DNA from: Bacteroidota bacterium
GTDB taxonomy: Bacteria; Bacteroidota; Bacteroidia; Chitinophagales; Chitinophagaceae
NCBI GenBank assembly: GCA_028875875.1
Contig: JAGWUV010000029.1
Span: 1 to 57,827, forward strand
Reading direction: 5' to 3'
Length of the DNA: 57,827 nucleotides
The notes under the pieces are model-generated. The model saw only the letters and a list, made by a program, of their open reading frames with translations, had not been told where the DNA came from and did no database searches. Made by a program: the position numbers and the translations under genes. Below, in pieces: positions 17,492 to 26,960 of this stretch; the stretch's first letter is position 1; the number at the start of each line of letters is the position of its first letter.

Positions 17492-19399
17492 ATGCATGCA
17501 TCCTACTCACATAATCAAAAAATCAATAGAACATTTGAAGATCGTATCAACTTTGTTCTGGATTGCATGCAGCCGGCGGTATTACTCGAAACAGCGCATC
17601 GGATTGTTGAATTCACTAATCCGAGTTTTTGTTCCATCTTTTTTCCTTCCTTCACGCCTGAAGAGTTGATTGGTAAAAATTTTCCGCAATTATTACTCCA
17701 TTTCGCTGATGTGGTGATGCATCCGCAACCTTTTATTCAAAATATCCAGGAATTAAGTTTATCCAAACAACCGGTAAGTGGCGTAGAAATTGCCATGAGA
17801 AATGGTAGTTTTTTCAACTTGTCGTACAAACCTGTTTATACAGAACCTTCTGTTTGCGGGCATTTGTGGATACTGGAAGATATTTCGCAGGTAAAGAATT
17901 TGCAGGGCACCAATAACAGCCAGCAAAGTTTTTATGAAAAAGTATTGAATAATATTCCGGCAGATATTTCCATTTTTGATAAGAACCAACAGTATTTGTT
18001 CGTTAATAGCAGGAATGGAGAAGAAGAGCATGTGAGAAAATGGATGATTGGCAAGAACGACTTTGATTATTTTCTTTCTCAAAACAAAGGACTTGAAAAG
18101 GCATTGCAGAGAAAGAATTATTTTGAGCAGGCAAAAGAATATCTTCATAACGTACAATATGAGGAAACAAAATTGCAGCAGGATGGAAAAGAGCAACATA
18201 TGTTGCAACATTTCTTTCCGTATGTGAATGATAGAAAGGAAATTGAGTTTGTAATAAGTTATGGGGTAAATATTTCCCGTATCAGGCAAAATGAAAAGTT
18301 ATTGGTGAAGAGCATAGAAACATACCAGAAACTGATTCATAATTTGGATGAGATTGTATTCGTTGTTGATTCAAACAATGCAATACAGTATGTAAATCCT
18401 ATGTGGGAAAGGGTTTTTGCCCAATCATATCATGAAAGTACCGGTAAGCAATTTGCTGATTTTTTTACGGATGAATCGAGCAGACAACTGTTATTAGACC
18501 TAAATATTGCTCGTGAGCAGGACAATCCCGGCCATATCAAAGGTTGCCTTGAATTACCTATAGATGATGAAAGTGTAAGGCATTATCAATATAGTCTTGG
18601 TCGCTTTTTCAGGGCTGATAAAGAGGAATTGATGATTTCAGTATTCCTGATTGATATTACAGACCAGGTAAATGCACGGAAAGAATTACAGGCCATTCTT
18701 GATAAGGAAAGGGCGTTAAGTGACATGAAAACAGTTTTCGTGAACATGGTTTCACATGAATTGAGAACTCCTTTGTCTATCATTCAGTCAAGTGCAGAGA
18801 TATTAGAGCTTTTACAACAGGATAATTCTATTGAACCGGCAGAACTGCAATCGTACACCACCAGGATCGTTGATGAGGTAAAGAACCTGAAAGACCTGAT
18901 GGATGAATTATTGCTGGTGAGCAGGATAGAATCTGATAAAATAAATTTTGATCCTTCTGAAATAGATATTGTTGCTTTTGTAGATGGGTTGGTTAAACAG
19001 CAGTACCAGCCATGGAAAGATGGCCGCAGTATGCAGGTAGAAACAAGAGGCACAAGCAAGCCGGTGAGTGCCGATAGGTTTATGATGCGGCATATTCTGA
19101 ATAATGTTATAGACAATGCGTTTAAATATTCGCTTGACAAAGAATCTCCTGTAATTAGGATTTTCTTCGGGCATGATCACTGGAGCATTGTTTGTAAAGA
19201 TTTTGGAATTGGCATACCAGAAAATGATATACACGAATTAGGTAATTCTTTTAGAAGAGGCAGTAATGTTGGTGAAATACAGGGAACAGGTCTGGGGTTA
19301 GTAGTGGTACGTTATTTTGTAACCAAACATAATGGTACTGTAAGCTATGAAAGTGAAGCCGGAAAAGGAACGGTAGTGCGATTATCATTTCCGTATTAA
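17492..19399 (+). CDS. Cytoplasmic multi-PAS sensor histidine kinase
   Basis: A 635-residue kinase with no membrane segment or signal peptide, so it should sense an internal signal. Three PAS-like domains can be placed at about 18-135, 150-270 and 280-400 (the third contains LIHNLDEIVFVVDSNN and YVNPMWERVF). HisKA follows with the phospho-acceptor His422 in MVSHELRTPLSI. The HATPase domain shows the N box (ILNNVIDNAFKYS), G1 (DFGIGIPEND) and G2 (GTGLGLVVV). It sits between a DNA-binding regulator and a stand-alone receiver, 16 nt and 5 nt away, so both are likely phosphotransfer partners. Confidence 0.94.
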   Translation: MHASYSHNQKINRTFEDRINFVLDCMQPAVLLETAHRIVEFTNPSFCSIFFPSFTPEELIGKNFPQLLLHFADVVMHPQPFIQNIQELSLSKQPVSGVEIAMRNGSFFNLSYKPVYTEPSVCGHLWILEDISQVKNLQGTNNSQQSFYEKVLNNIPADISIFDKNQQYLFVNSRNGEEEHVRKWMIGKNDFDYFLSQNKGLEKALQRKNYFEQAKEYLHNVQYEETKLQQDGKEQHMLQHFFPYVNDRKEIEFVISYGVNISRIRQNEKLLVKSIETYQKLIHNLDEIVFVVDSNNAIQYVNPMWERVFAQSYHESTGKQFADFFTDESSRQLLLDLNIAREQDNPGHIKGCLELPIDDESVRHYQYSLGRFFRADKEELMISVFLIDITDQVNARKELQAILDKERALSDMKTVFVNMVSHELRTPLSIIQSSAEILELLQQDNSIEPAELQSYTTRIVDEVKNLKDLMDELLLVSRIESDKINFDPSEIDIVAFVDGLVKQQYQPWKDGRSMQVETRGTSKPVSADRFMMRHILNNVIDNAFKYSLDKESPVIRIFFGHDHWSIVCKDFGIGIPENDIHELGNSFRRGSNVGEIQGTGLGLVVVRYFVTKHNGTVSYESEAGKGTVVRLSFPY

Positions 19400-19404
19400 C
19401 TGTT

Positions 19405-19767
19405 ATGGCTGAGATTCTGATTATAGAAGACGAAACTTTTCTGAGAAATCTTATTCGGAAAATGCTTGAAATGAAAGGTTTTACATGTTATGAGGCGTCA
19501 AATGGACTTGAAGGGATTCAAATGCTCGCTAAACTCAGCCCCCAATTAATCATTTGTGATGTAATGATGCCGTTAGCCGATGGTTTTGAAGTGCTGCAGC
19601 ATATAAAGAGTAACACAAGCTTACAAAATATTCCGTTTGTTTTTCTGACTGCCAGGGCCGATACCGTTGATAAGAACAGGGCTTCGGAAATGGGAGCATC
19701 AGGGTATCTCACCAAACCTTTCTCCATCACAGATTTGCTTTCTACTGTTCAATCTTTATTACGTTGA
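19405..19767 (+). CDS. Single-domain response regulator (CheY-like receiver)
   Basis: A 120-residue receiver without an output domain. Acidic residues are in IEDE (7-10), the acceptor is Asp52 in ICDVMMPLADG, the switch Thr is in FLTARA and the conserved Lys is in GYLTKPF. It starts 5 nt after the histidine kinase stop, so it is translationally close to it. Lone receivers of this kind act as phosphate sinks, relays or protein-protein regulators; there are no motility or chemotaxis genes nearby. Confidence 0.93.
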   Translation: MAEILIIEDETFLRNLIRKMLEMKGFTCYEASNGLEGIQMLAKLSPQLIICDVMMPLADGFEVLQHIKSNTSLQNIPFVFLTARADTVDKNRASEMGASGYLTKPFSITDLLSTVQSLLR

Positions 19768-19861
19768 TACTCTACTGAGCCTGAAAATGCTTTTAAATTA
19801 CTGTTCCGGAAAACCTGTTAACTTTTCATTGAAGCTTTAACGTTATTTTGCAGCACATTTG

Positions 19862-21925
19862 ATGGGCATGAAACTTTCGGAACTTATTTTAAAATTATTG
19901 TTTTTAGTTAGTGTATGGGTTACGGCCTGTGAGGTTCATGCACAAGTAGCTCCTTATCGTCCGGGTGGACAAACTGACTATCAGTCTGCTTCAGGTCAGA
20001 ATTATTCCTACGACAGGAACGGTGTGCCCATAAAAACAAAAAAGCAGGATTCCCTTCAGCATAGAGACCGTTATGCTGATTCCATTACTATTTTTTACAG
20101 GTATTACGATTCTACCCGCCTTAGAACTATTGATTCATCCATTAACGATTTTACTACTCGTTTTCCACAACCATATTGGTACAATACATTAGGAAATTTT
20201 GGTACAGCTGCACAGTCGCTGCTTTTTTCACCCATAATGAAGGCTGGGTGGGATGAAGGGTTACACCAGTATGATATGTATAACTTCACATTGGAGAATA
20301 CAAAATTGTATCAAACCACAAGGCCATATACAGAACTGGCTTATTTATTGGGTAACAAGGCCGAACAGTTGGTACAGATAACACATACACAAAACAAGAG
20401 AAGCAATTTTAATTTTTCTTTCGAGTATCGCTTTACCAATGCCCCTGGAGTGTACAAAACACAGAATGCCAGTAACAATAATTTACGGGTAACTACACAT
20501 TATCAGTCCCCTAATAAGCGTTATGAATCTTTCCTGATTTTCATTACAAATAAAAATGCTTCTTCTGAAAATGGAGGATTAAGAAATCCAAAAGATCTGG
20601 ATAGCCTTTCTTTTAATAATCCTTTTGAAGTAAATACAAGGCTGGGAACAGCTTCTATAGCCACCACCAATCCTTTTAACACAACAGTAAATACAGGTAA
20701 TATTTATAAACAAAATACTTTCTTATACAGGCATCAATATGATTTTGGGCAGAAAGATTCTATTGTATTAGATACCATTACCAGAAAATTATTTTATGCC
20801 CGTTTCAGGTTGCAGCATACCATTACCATCAATACCAATTCGTATAATTTCAGGGATGTAAATGCAGATTCTACTTTATACAGTACTTATTTCAATTATT
20901 CGCTCCCATCCTCACTTATCGATACTGTAAATTTTAAAGATGCCTGGAGTATTGTTACCAATGAGTTTAGTTTGATTTCATTTCCCGATAAGAAGAATCA
21001 AAGTCAGTTTTTAAAAGTGGGTGCAGCTTATCAAAATCTTAAAGCCACATTTGCAGATACATCATCTAACCGCTTTCATAATATTTATTTGTTGGGAGAA
21101 TACCGTAACAGAACCCGTAACCAGGTTTGGGATGTAGATGCTACGGGCCAGTTGTACATGAATGGAATGAACGCAGGTGATTATGCCGCTTACATAAGTT
21201 TGAAGCGGCAGTTGGGTAAAAAAATCGGTAACCTGCAGTTGGGTTTTCAAAACGTGAACAGAACACCTTCTTTTATTTTCGACCCAATGACCAATTTCCC
21301 GGTTAACAATAAAACATATTTTAAGAAAGAAAATCTTACCAGGTTATTCGCAGCTTACGAAAACCCCAGGGCTTCTTTCAGGCTGGCAGGAGAATATTAT
21401 TTAGTAAGTAATTACGCATATTTCGATAGTTTCTTTGTAGCTAAACAAGCGAGCACATTATTCAATTTTCTACATATTTCAGCGGAGAAAAAGTTTAGGC
21501 TTGCCCGCTATTGGAACTGGTATACGGAAGTGCATTTGCAACAGATTACCGGTGATGCTCCTGTGCATGTACCCTTCTTTTTAACCAGGAACAGAATTGC
21601 TTTTGAAGGTAACTTCTATACCAATCTTTTTCTTTCAACGGGTTTAGAAATACGTTATTTCACCAATTACCAGGCTGACGGTTATTCGCCTATGAATGGT
21701 CAGTTCTACTATCAAAATGATTTTACAACGGCTAATACGCCGGACGTTAATTTCTTTTTCGATGTAAGAATAAAAAGTTTTAAGGCGTTTGTTCGATTTG
21801 AAAACCTTAACACCCTCAACACTGCAAAAGGTTTTACGTTCGATAAATACAATTTTAACAGAGCATTATACCCCTCTCAAGGTTTATGGTTCAGGTTTGG
21901 TTTGTGGTGGAATTTTGTGAATTAG
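19862..21925 (+). CDS. Putative porin (outer membrane beta-barrel)
   Basis: A protein of about 687 residues with a signal peptide ending EVHAQ. It has a short Asp/Ser/Tyr-rich N-terminal segment and then a long run of alternating aromatic/polar strands typical of an outer membrane barrel, ending in an aromatic-rich strand (LWFRFGLWWNF). This matches the Bacteroidota putative porin family. The start could be 19862 or the ATG at 19868. Transport specificity is unknown. No partner gene is adjacent; the two-component operon just upstream may be coincidental. Confidence 0.82.
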   Translation: MGMKLSELILKLLFLVSVWVTACEVHAQVAPYRPGGQTDYQSASGQNYSYDRNGVPIKTKKQDSLQHRDRYADSITIFYRYYDSTRLRTIDSSINDFTTRFPQPYWYNTLGNFGTAAQSLLFSPIMKAGWDEGLHQYDMYNFTLENTKLYQTTRPYTELAYLLGNKAEQLVQITHTQNKRSNFNFSFEYRFTNAPGVYKTQNASNNNLRVTTHYQSPNKRYESFLIFITNKNASSENGGLRNPKDLDSLSFNNPFEVNTRLGTASIATTNPFNTTVNTGNIYKQNTFLYRHQYDFGQKDSIVLDTITRKLFYARFRLQHTITINTNSYNFRDVNADSTLYSTYFNYSLPSSLIDTVNFKDAWSIVTNEFSLISFPDKKNQSQFLKVGAAYQNLKATFADTSSNRFHNIYLLGEYRNRTRNQVWDVDATGQLYMNGMNAGDYAAYISLKRQLGKKIGNLQLGFQNVNRTPSFIFDPMTNFPVNNKTYFKKENLTRLFAAYENPRASFRLAGEYYLVSNYAYFDSFFVAKQASTLFNFLHISAEKKFRLARYWNWYTEVHLQQITGDAPVHVPFFLTRNRIAFEGNFYTNLFLSTGLEIRYFTNYQADGYSPMNGQFYYQNDFTTANTPDVNFFFDVRIKSFKAFVRFENLNTLNTAKGFTFDKYNFNRALYPSQGLWFRFGLWWNFVN

Positions 21926-22006
21926 AGCGGGAAAGAATAACGCCATAGCTTGAAATAGCAAGCTTTGAGATAGCCATTGTAAGGCTGCTGTGTTATTTTG
22001 GTCACA

Positions 22007-22035
22007 TTGTAACAAAAAGTAAAACCTTACTTTTG
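22007..22035 (+). promoter_or_regulatory. Predicted promoter of the metal-efflux locus
   Basis: TTG (22007-22009), then 18 nt, then TACTTTTG (22028-22035), a perfect TAnnTTTG. It ends only 5 nt before the ATG at 22041, predicting a leaderless or nearly leaderless transcript. Confidence 0.65.
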
Positions 22036-22040
22036 TGAGG

Positions 22041-22430
22041 ATGAAAAAAGTGGTGGCCATATTTTTATTTTCACTTTATTTTTTCGGTTCTACCGAAGCC
22101 TACCAGTTATTGAAACTACCCTTACTTGTAAAACATTACATTAAGCATAAAGAGGAAGACCCATCTATCAACATTACTGCTTTTTTGAAATTACATTATA
22201 ATAAGAAAATGGTTGTAGATGATGATTTTCAGCAAGACATGCAACTCCCTTTTAAAACCAATAATGCAGATGCTTGCTTAGTGGCTTCGGTAAGTATGCC
22301 TGCATCACCCGTAATTTTTGAATATGTTCCTTTGCCTGAGGTGAAGAACGAATTCATTATGAAAAACGATCTACAGCCGATACATCCTCTTCGTTCTGCT
22401 ATTTTTCAGCCTCCTAAAAACATTTGCTGA
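22041..22430 (+). CDS. Small exported protein preceding the CzcA-type pump
   Basis: A 129-residue protein with a signal peptide (cleavage near STEA). The body contains QLLKLPLLVKHYIKHKEED, an FLKLHYNK segment, a DDDFQQDMQLPFKT acidic stretch and a Pro-rich C-terminus ending PPKNIC. I recall similar short exported proteins ahead of metal RND pump genes in Bacteroidota, usually annotated as hypothetical. His and acidic residues are enriched, so periplasmic metal binding or sensing is a reasonable guess but not shown. It has its own promoter 5 nt upstream of the ATG, and the pump gene starts 161 nt downstream, so it is likely the first gene of the locus. Confidence 0.75.
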   Translation: MKKVVAIFLFSLYFFGSTEAYQLLKLPLLVKHYIKHKEEDPSINITAFLKLHYNKKMVVDDDFQQDMQLPFKTNNADACLVASVSMPASPVIFEYVPLPEVKNEFIMKNDLQPIHPLRSAIFQPPKNIC

Positions 22431-22591
22431 TCTATTCATTAGTCCTTGCTATAGTAAGCAAAGGACTGCTTGATTTTAAGAAATCAATTTGTTGTACATG
22501 AGCTTGAGTAAATGCAAGTTGGTACAACACAACTACTGTTGCCTGTGCAACGGAAGCTTTCATTATTATTTTACGTATAAAAGTTTACTGC

Positions 22592-25500
22592 ATGTTACAT
22601 GCTGTTATCAGGTTTTCTATAAGAAATAAGCTGATCGTAGGCCTGTTATTACTGGGATTGATCGGATGGGGAAGTTATGCTATTACAAAATTGCCTATTG
22701 ATGCTGTGCCCGATATTACCAATAACCAGGTTATGGTTATTACTTCTGCTCCAAGTTTAGGTGCACCGGATGTGGAACGTTTTATTACAGTGCCAATTGA
22801 ACAGGCAACGAGAAATGTACCCGGTATAACAGAGCAAAGGAGCTTTTCAAGATTTGGATTAAGCCTTGTTACCATTGTTTTTGATGATAAAACGGATGTG
22901 TACTGGGCCAGGCAACAGGTAAGTGAGCGATTGATAAAAGTTCAATCGCAAATACCATCAGGAATAGGAATACCTGAGCTGGGGCCTGTAACAACGGGTT
23001 TGGGTGAAATATTTCAATATACTGTTAGGGCAAAGCGGGGTTATGAAGGAAAATATACTTTAAGTGACTTGCGTACAATTCAGGATTGGATCGTTCGCCG
23101 TCAGTTGTTGGGAACAGATGGTGTTGCTGATGTAAGCAGCTTTGGTGGATTGGTAAAGCAGTATGAAGTGGCAGTGAATACCGATAAACTGAGAAGTTTT
23201 GATTTGACCATTGCCGATATTTTCAAAGCGCTCAACGAGAACAACCAAAATACGGGAGGGGCTTATATTGAAAAAGGCCCCAATGTTCTTTTTATTAGAA
23301 GCGAAGGGTTGGTAAAGAACCTGGAAGACATTGGAACGATAGTGGTGAAGAAAGCCGGTAATGTTCCTGTACTGATTCGTGATGTTGCCGATGTAAGGTT
23401 GGGAAGTGCTATCAGGTATGGTGCAACTGTTTATAATAATGAGGGTGAAGTAGCCGGTGCTGTGGTTATGATGCTGAAAGGTGAGAACAGTAATAAGGTG
23501 ATCGGAAACATTAAAAAGAAAATCAAAGAAATCGAAAAAAGTCTTCCGGAAGGGATCGTTATTGAACCTTTCCTCGATAGAACAAAAATGGTAAATAATG
23601 CCATAGGTACTGTTGAACACAATTTATTGGAAGGGGCTTTGATTGTAATTTTTGTATTGGTATTGTTTCTTGGAAATGTGAGAGCCGGATTTATTGTGGC
23701 TTCTGTTATTCCGCTTAGTATGCTTTTTGCTGTGATCATGATGAATGCCTTTGGTGTAAGCGGTAACCTTATGAGTCTCGGCGCTTTGGATTTTGGATTA
23801 TTGGTAGATGGGGCTGTGATTATTGTTGAAGCAGTGATGCATAAATTATCACACCATTCCGGCTTCAGGTCTGCTGCTAAATTAAACCAGCAGCAAATGA
23901 ATGCCGAAGTGGAAGAGTCTGCAGGTAAGATGATGAACTCAGCTGTATTTGGCCAGATTATTATCCTTATTGTATACCTGCCCATTCTTACCCTGGAAGG
24001 CATCGAGGGGAAGATGTTCAGGCCAATGGCCCAAACTGTTTCTTTTGCCATCGTTGGTGCATTTCTGTTATCGCTAACTTATGTACCAATGATGACTTCA
24101 CTCTTCCTGAGTAAAAAAGTATCGCACAAAGAATCGTTCTCCGATAAGATGATGAAGTGGTTCCAGCGAATGTATAAACCGGTTTTATTAAAAGCATTGG
24201 CATTACCGAGAACCATTGTCATTATTGCTTTTTCATTGTTTGCTATATCCGTTTTTATATTAGCATCTTTAGGTGGCGAATTTATTCCGAAGCTTGAAGA
24301 AGGAGATTTTGCAGTTGATACAAGATTGCTTACAGGATCATCACTCAGTAATACCATTCAAACCACGCAAAAGTCTGCCGGTATTCTTTTAAAGCAGTTC
24401 CCTGAAGTAGAAAAAGTTGTAACTAAGATTGGTGCTGGTGAAATTCCTACCGATCCAATGCCACTTGAAGCAGCTGATATGATGGTGATTTTGAAAGATA
24501 AAAAGGAGTGGAAGAATGCGGAATCTTTTGATGAGCTGGCAGAAAAAATGAGTAAGGCGCTGGAAGCCATGCCGGGTATTGCAACTGGTTTCCAGTTCCC
24601 TGTGCAAATGCGTTTCAATGAGTTAATGACGGGGGCAAGGCAGGATGTGGTTTGTAAAATTTTTGGTGATGATCTCGATAGCCTTGCAGTACATGCAGAT
24701 GAACTGGGTAAATTGATTCAAACTGTGCAGGGAGCTAAAGACCTGTACATTGAAACAGTTACCGGTGTTCCGCAGATGGTAATCACTTATAACCGGGAAG
24801 CTATTGCAAGATATGGCGCCAATGTAAGTGATATTAATAATGCTATACAATCGGCTTATGCCGGGGCTGTTGCAGGTCTTGTGTTTGAGGGGGATAGAAG
24901 ATTCGACCTGGTAGTACGGTTAAATGAAGAACAGAAGAAAGATGTAGATAATATTAATAACCTGATGATCGGATTACCTGGAGGAACCCAGGTGCCCTTG
25001 CACTTGTTGGCTAATGTTGAATTGAAGGATGGGCCTTACCAGATCCAGCGGGAAGATGCCAGAAGAAGAATTACGATCGGGTTTAACGTCAGGGGAAGAG
25101 ATGTGCAAAGTATTGTAAGTGAATTGCAGCAAAAGGTTGAAAAGAAAATAAAGCTGCCACCCGGTTATTACATCACTTACGGAGGACAGTATGAGAATTT
25201 ACAGAGAGCTTCTAAGCGATTGTCTATAGCAGTTCCTGCCGCCTTGCTGCTGATTTTGGTAATGCTGTATTTCGCTTTCAATAAACTTAAATATTCTTTA
25301 TTGATATTCTCTGCTATTCCGTTATCTGCGATTGGGGGAGTTATTGCATTATGGTCTCGTGGAATGCCATTCAGTATTTCTGCGGGGGTAGGCTTTATTG
25401 CATTGTTTGGTGTGGCAGTACTTAATGGAATTGTACTGGTCAGTGAAATGAACAGGCTTCGGCATGAACATATTCATAATGTTAAACAAGCTATTATACA

Positions 25501-26950
25501 GGCAACGCAGGTGCGTTTACGTCCGGTGTTGATGACTGCTGCTGTGGCTTCTTTAGGTTTCTTACCAATGGCTATAAGCAGTGGTGCCGGGGCGGAGGTG
25601 CAAAGGCCTTTAGCCACAGTGGTAATAGGAGGGCTGGTATCTGCAACATTACTCACTTTACTGGTATTGCCTGCGCTATACTTGTTATTTGAGAAGAGAA
25701 CTAAAAAGAAGAATAACATGAAATTAGTTGGAATAATTATTCTTGTGTTATGCAGTTCATCATTGTATAGCCAGGAACCTGTGAAACAGGTAAGCTTTAA
25801 ACAAGTGGTAGACACAATGTTATATCACAATGCCTCTCTTAAAGTAAGTAAACTGCAGGAGAAATATTATGATGTACTGAAAGGCAGTAGCCATGATTTA
25901 CCTAAAACCCAGGTTTCGGCAGAGCTGGGTAATTATAACAGTGCTTTCTTTGATTCAAGGTTCATGGTAACGCAAAGTTTTGCTTCACCGGCATACTATA
26001 ATCGACAAAAAGACTTGTTGGCTACCTACCTGAAAACAGCAGAATCACAAACGGTAATTCAGCAAGCAGAACTTGAAAAGCTGGCGGCTCAATTATACAC
26101 AGACTTACAATATTTGCAAGCAAGGCTTTTGTTATCAACTCAGCTGGATAGTATTTATCAAAGTTTTCAAACCATCGCTAAGTTAAGGTTTGAGAAAGGT
26201 GAAAGTAATCTATTGGAGAAAGTTTCACTGGAAAACTTAGCCGAACAGCAACAGTTGCAGGTTAGGATGTTGCAAGAAGATCGATTGTCTGTTCAGTTGC
26301 AGTTAAAAGCTTTATTACAAACTGATTGGCTTGTTGAACCCGCCGATAAATTACAAAAAGTAACCCAGGTGTTCGATACAGCGCTTTTCAAAACACATCC
26401 TTATTTACAGTACTATCGTTCATTACAACAACAAGCATTGGCTACAACACAGCTTGAACGTTCGAAACTTTTGCCGGAGTTTTTTGCAGGATATACCAAC
26501 CAGTCAATCGTAGGTTGGCAGCAGGCAAAAGACAGAACAGAACAATACTATTCTCCATCAAGCAGGTTTTCATCTGTTTCTGTAGGCATGAATATTCCTG
26601 TATTTACCAAAGCTCAAAAAGCGAAAGTAGAAGCTGCAAAAGTAAATGAACAGGTAAGCGAAGGTGCCTACCGGGTAATGGAATATAATTTGAAAATGAA
26701 AGTAGATAAGGCTTTTGCTGATTTTCAAAAATATACGGCTGCGGTTTTATATTATGAACAAAAGGGAAAGCAACAGTCAGAAACCATTTTTTTAAATGCC
26801 AATTACAATTACAAGAACGGGCAAATCAATTATATAGAATGGGCTGCACTTTTGGCGCAGGCCAACAATATTAAGATTGAACAATTGGCCGCATTGAGAG
26901 ATCAGAACATTGCAGAAACTGAATTGAATTATCTATTACAAAAAAAATAA
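22592..26950 (+). CDS. CzcA-type heavy-metal RND pump fused to a TolC-like outer membrane factor
   Basis: A 1452-residue protein. Residues 1-1040 are a complete heavy-metal RND pump with 12 membrane segments. LDFGLLVDGAVIIVE (about 399-413) has Asp400, Asp406 and Glu413, the pattern of CzcA/CnrA pumps for divalent ions (Zn, Co, Cd, Ni) rather than the Cu/Ag type. The pump part ends at a basic stretch (FEKRTKKKNN). It is followed in frame by Met1043 and a signal-peptide-like helix ending LYSQ (about 1060), then about 390 residues of TolC-type repeats. Because RND C-termini are cytoplasmic, this helix would carry the TolC part across the membrane; it may be cleaved there. The adaptor gene follows after 10 nt. 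Confidence 0.93.
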   Translation: MLHAVIRFSIRNKLIVGLLLLGLIGWGSYAITKLPIDAVPDITNNQVMVITSAPSLGAPDVERFITVPIEQATRNVPGITEQRSFSRFGLSLVTIVFDDKTDVYWARQQVSERLIKVQSQIPSGIGIPELGPVTTGLGEIFQYTVRAKRGYEGKYTLSDLRTIQDWIVRRQLLGTDGVADVSSFGGLVKQYEVAVNTDKLRSFDLTIADIFKALNENNQNTGGAYIEKGPNVLFIRSEGLVKNLEDIGTIVVKKAGNVPVLIRDVADVRLGSAIRYGATVYNNEGEVAGAVVMMLKGENSNKVIGNIKKKIKEIEKSLPEGIVIEPFLDRTKMVNNAIGTVEHNLLEGALIVIFVLVLFLGNVRAGFIVASVIPLSMLFAVIMMNAFGVSGNLMSLGALDFGLLVDGAVIIVEAVMHKLSHHSGFRSAAKLNQQQMNAEVEESAGKMMNSAVFGQIIILIVYLPILTLEGIEGKMFRPMAQTVSFAIVGAFLLSLTYVPMMTSLFLSKKVSHKESFSDKMMKWFQRMYKPVLLKALALPRTIVIIAFSLFAISVFILASLGGEFIPKLEEGDFAVDTRLLTGSSLSNTIQTTQKSAGILLKQFPEVEKVVTKIGAGEIPTDPMPLEAADMMVILKDKKEWKNAESFDELAEKMSKALEAMPGIATGFQFPVQMRFNELMTGARQDVVCKIFGDDLDSLAVHADELGKLIQTVQGAKDLYIETVTGVPQMVITYNREAIARYGANVSDINNAIQSAYAGAVAGLVFEGDRRFDLVVRLNEEQKKDVDNINNLMIGLPGGTQVPLHLLANVELKDGPYQIQREDARRRITIGFNVRGRDVQSIVSELQQKVEKKIKLPPGYYITYGGQYENLQRASKRLSIAVPAALLLILVMLYFAFNKLKYSLLIFSAIPLSAIGGVIALWSRGMPFSISAGVGFIALFGVAVLNGIVLVSEMNRLRHEHIHNVKQAIIQATQVRLRPVLMTAAVASLGFLPMAISSGAGAEVQRPLATVVIGGLVSATLLTLLVLPALYLLFEKRTKKKNNMKLVGIIILVLCSSSLYSQEPVKQVSFKQVVDTMLYHNASLKVSKLQEKYYDVLKGSSHDLPKTQVSAELGNYNSAFFDSRFMVTQSFASPAYYNRQKDLLATYLKTAESQTVIQQAELEKLAAQLYTDLQYLQARLLLSTQLDSIYQSFQTIAKLRFEKGESNLLEKVSLENLAEQQQLQVRMLQEDRLSVQLQLKALLQTDWLVEPADKLQKVTQVFDTALFKTHPYLQYYRSLQQQALATTQLERSKLLPEFFAGYTNQSIVGWQQAKDRTEQYYSPSSRFSSVSVGMNIPVFTKAQKAKVEAAKVNEQVSEGAYRVMEYNLKMKVDKAFADFQKYTAAVLYYEQKGKQQSETIFLNANYNYKNGQINYIEWAALLAQANNIKIEQLAALRDQNIAETELNYLLQKK

Positions 26951-26960
26951 TCGCATAAAG

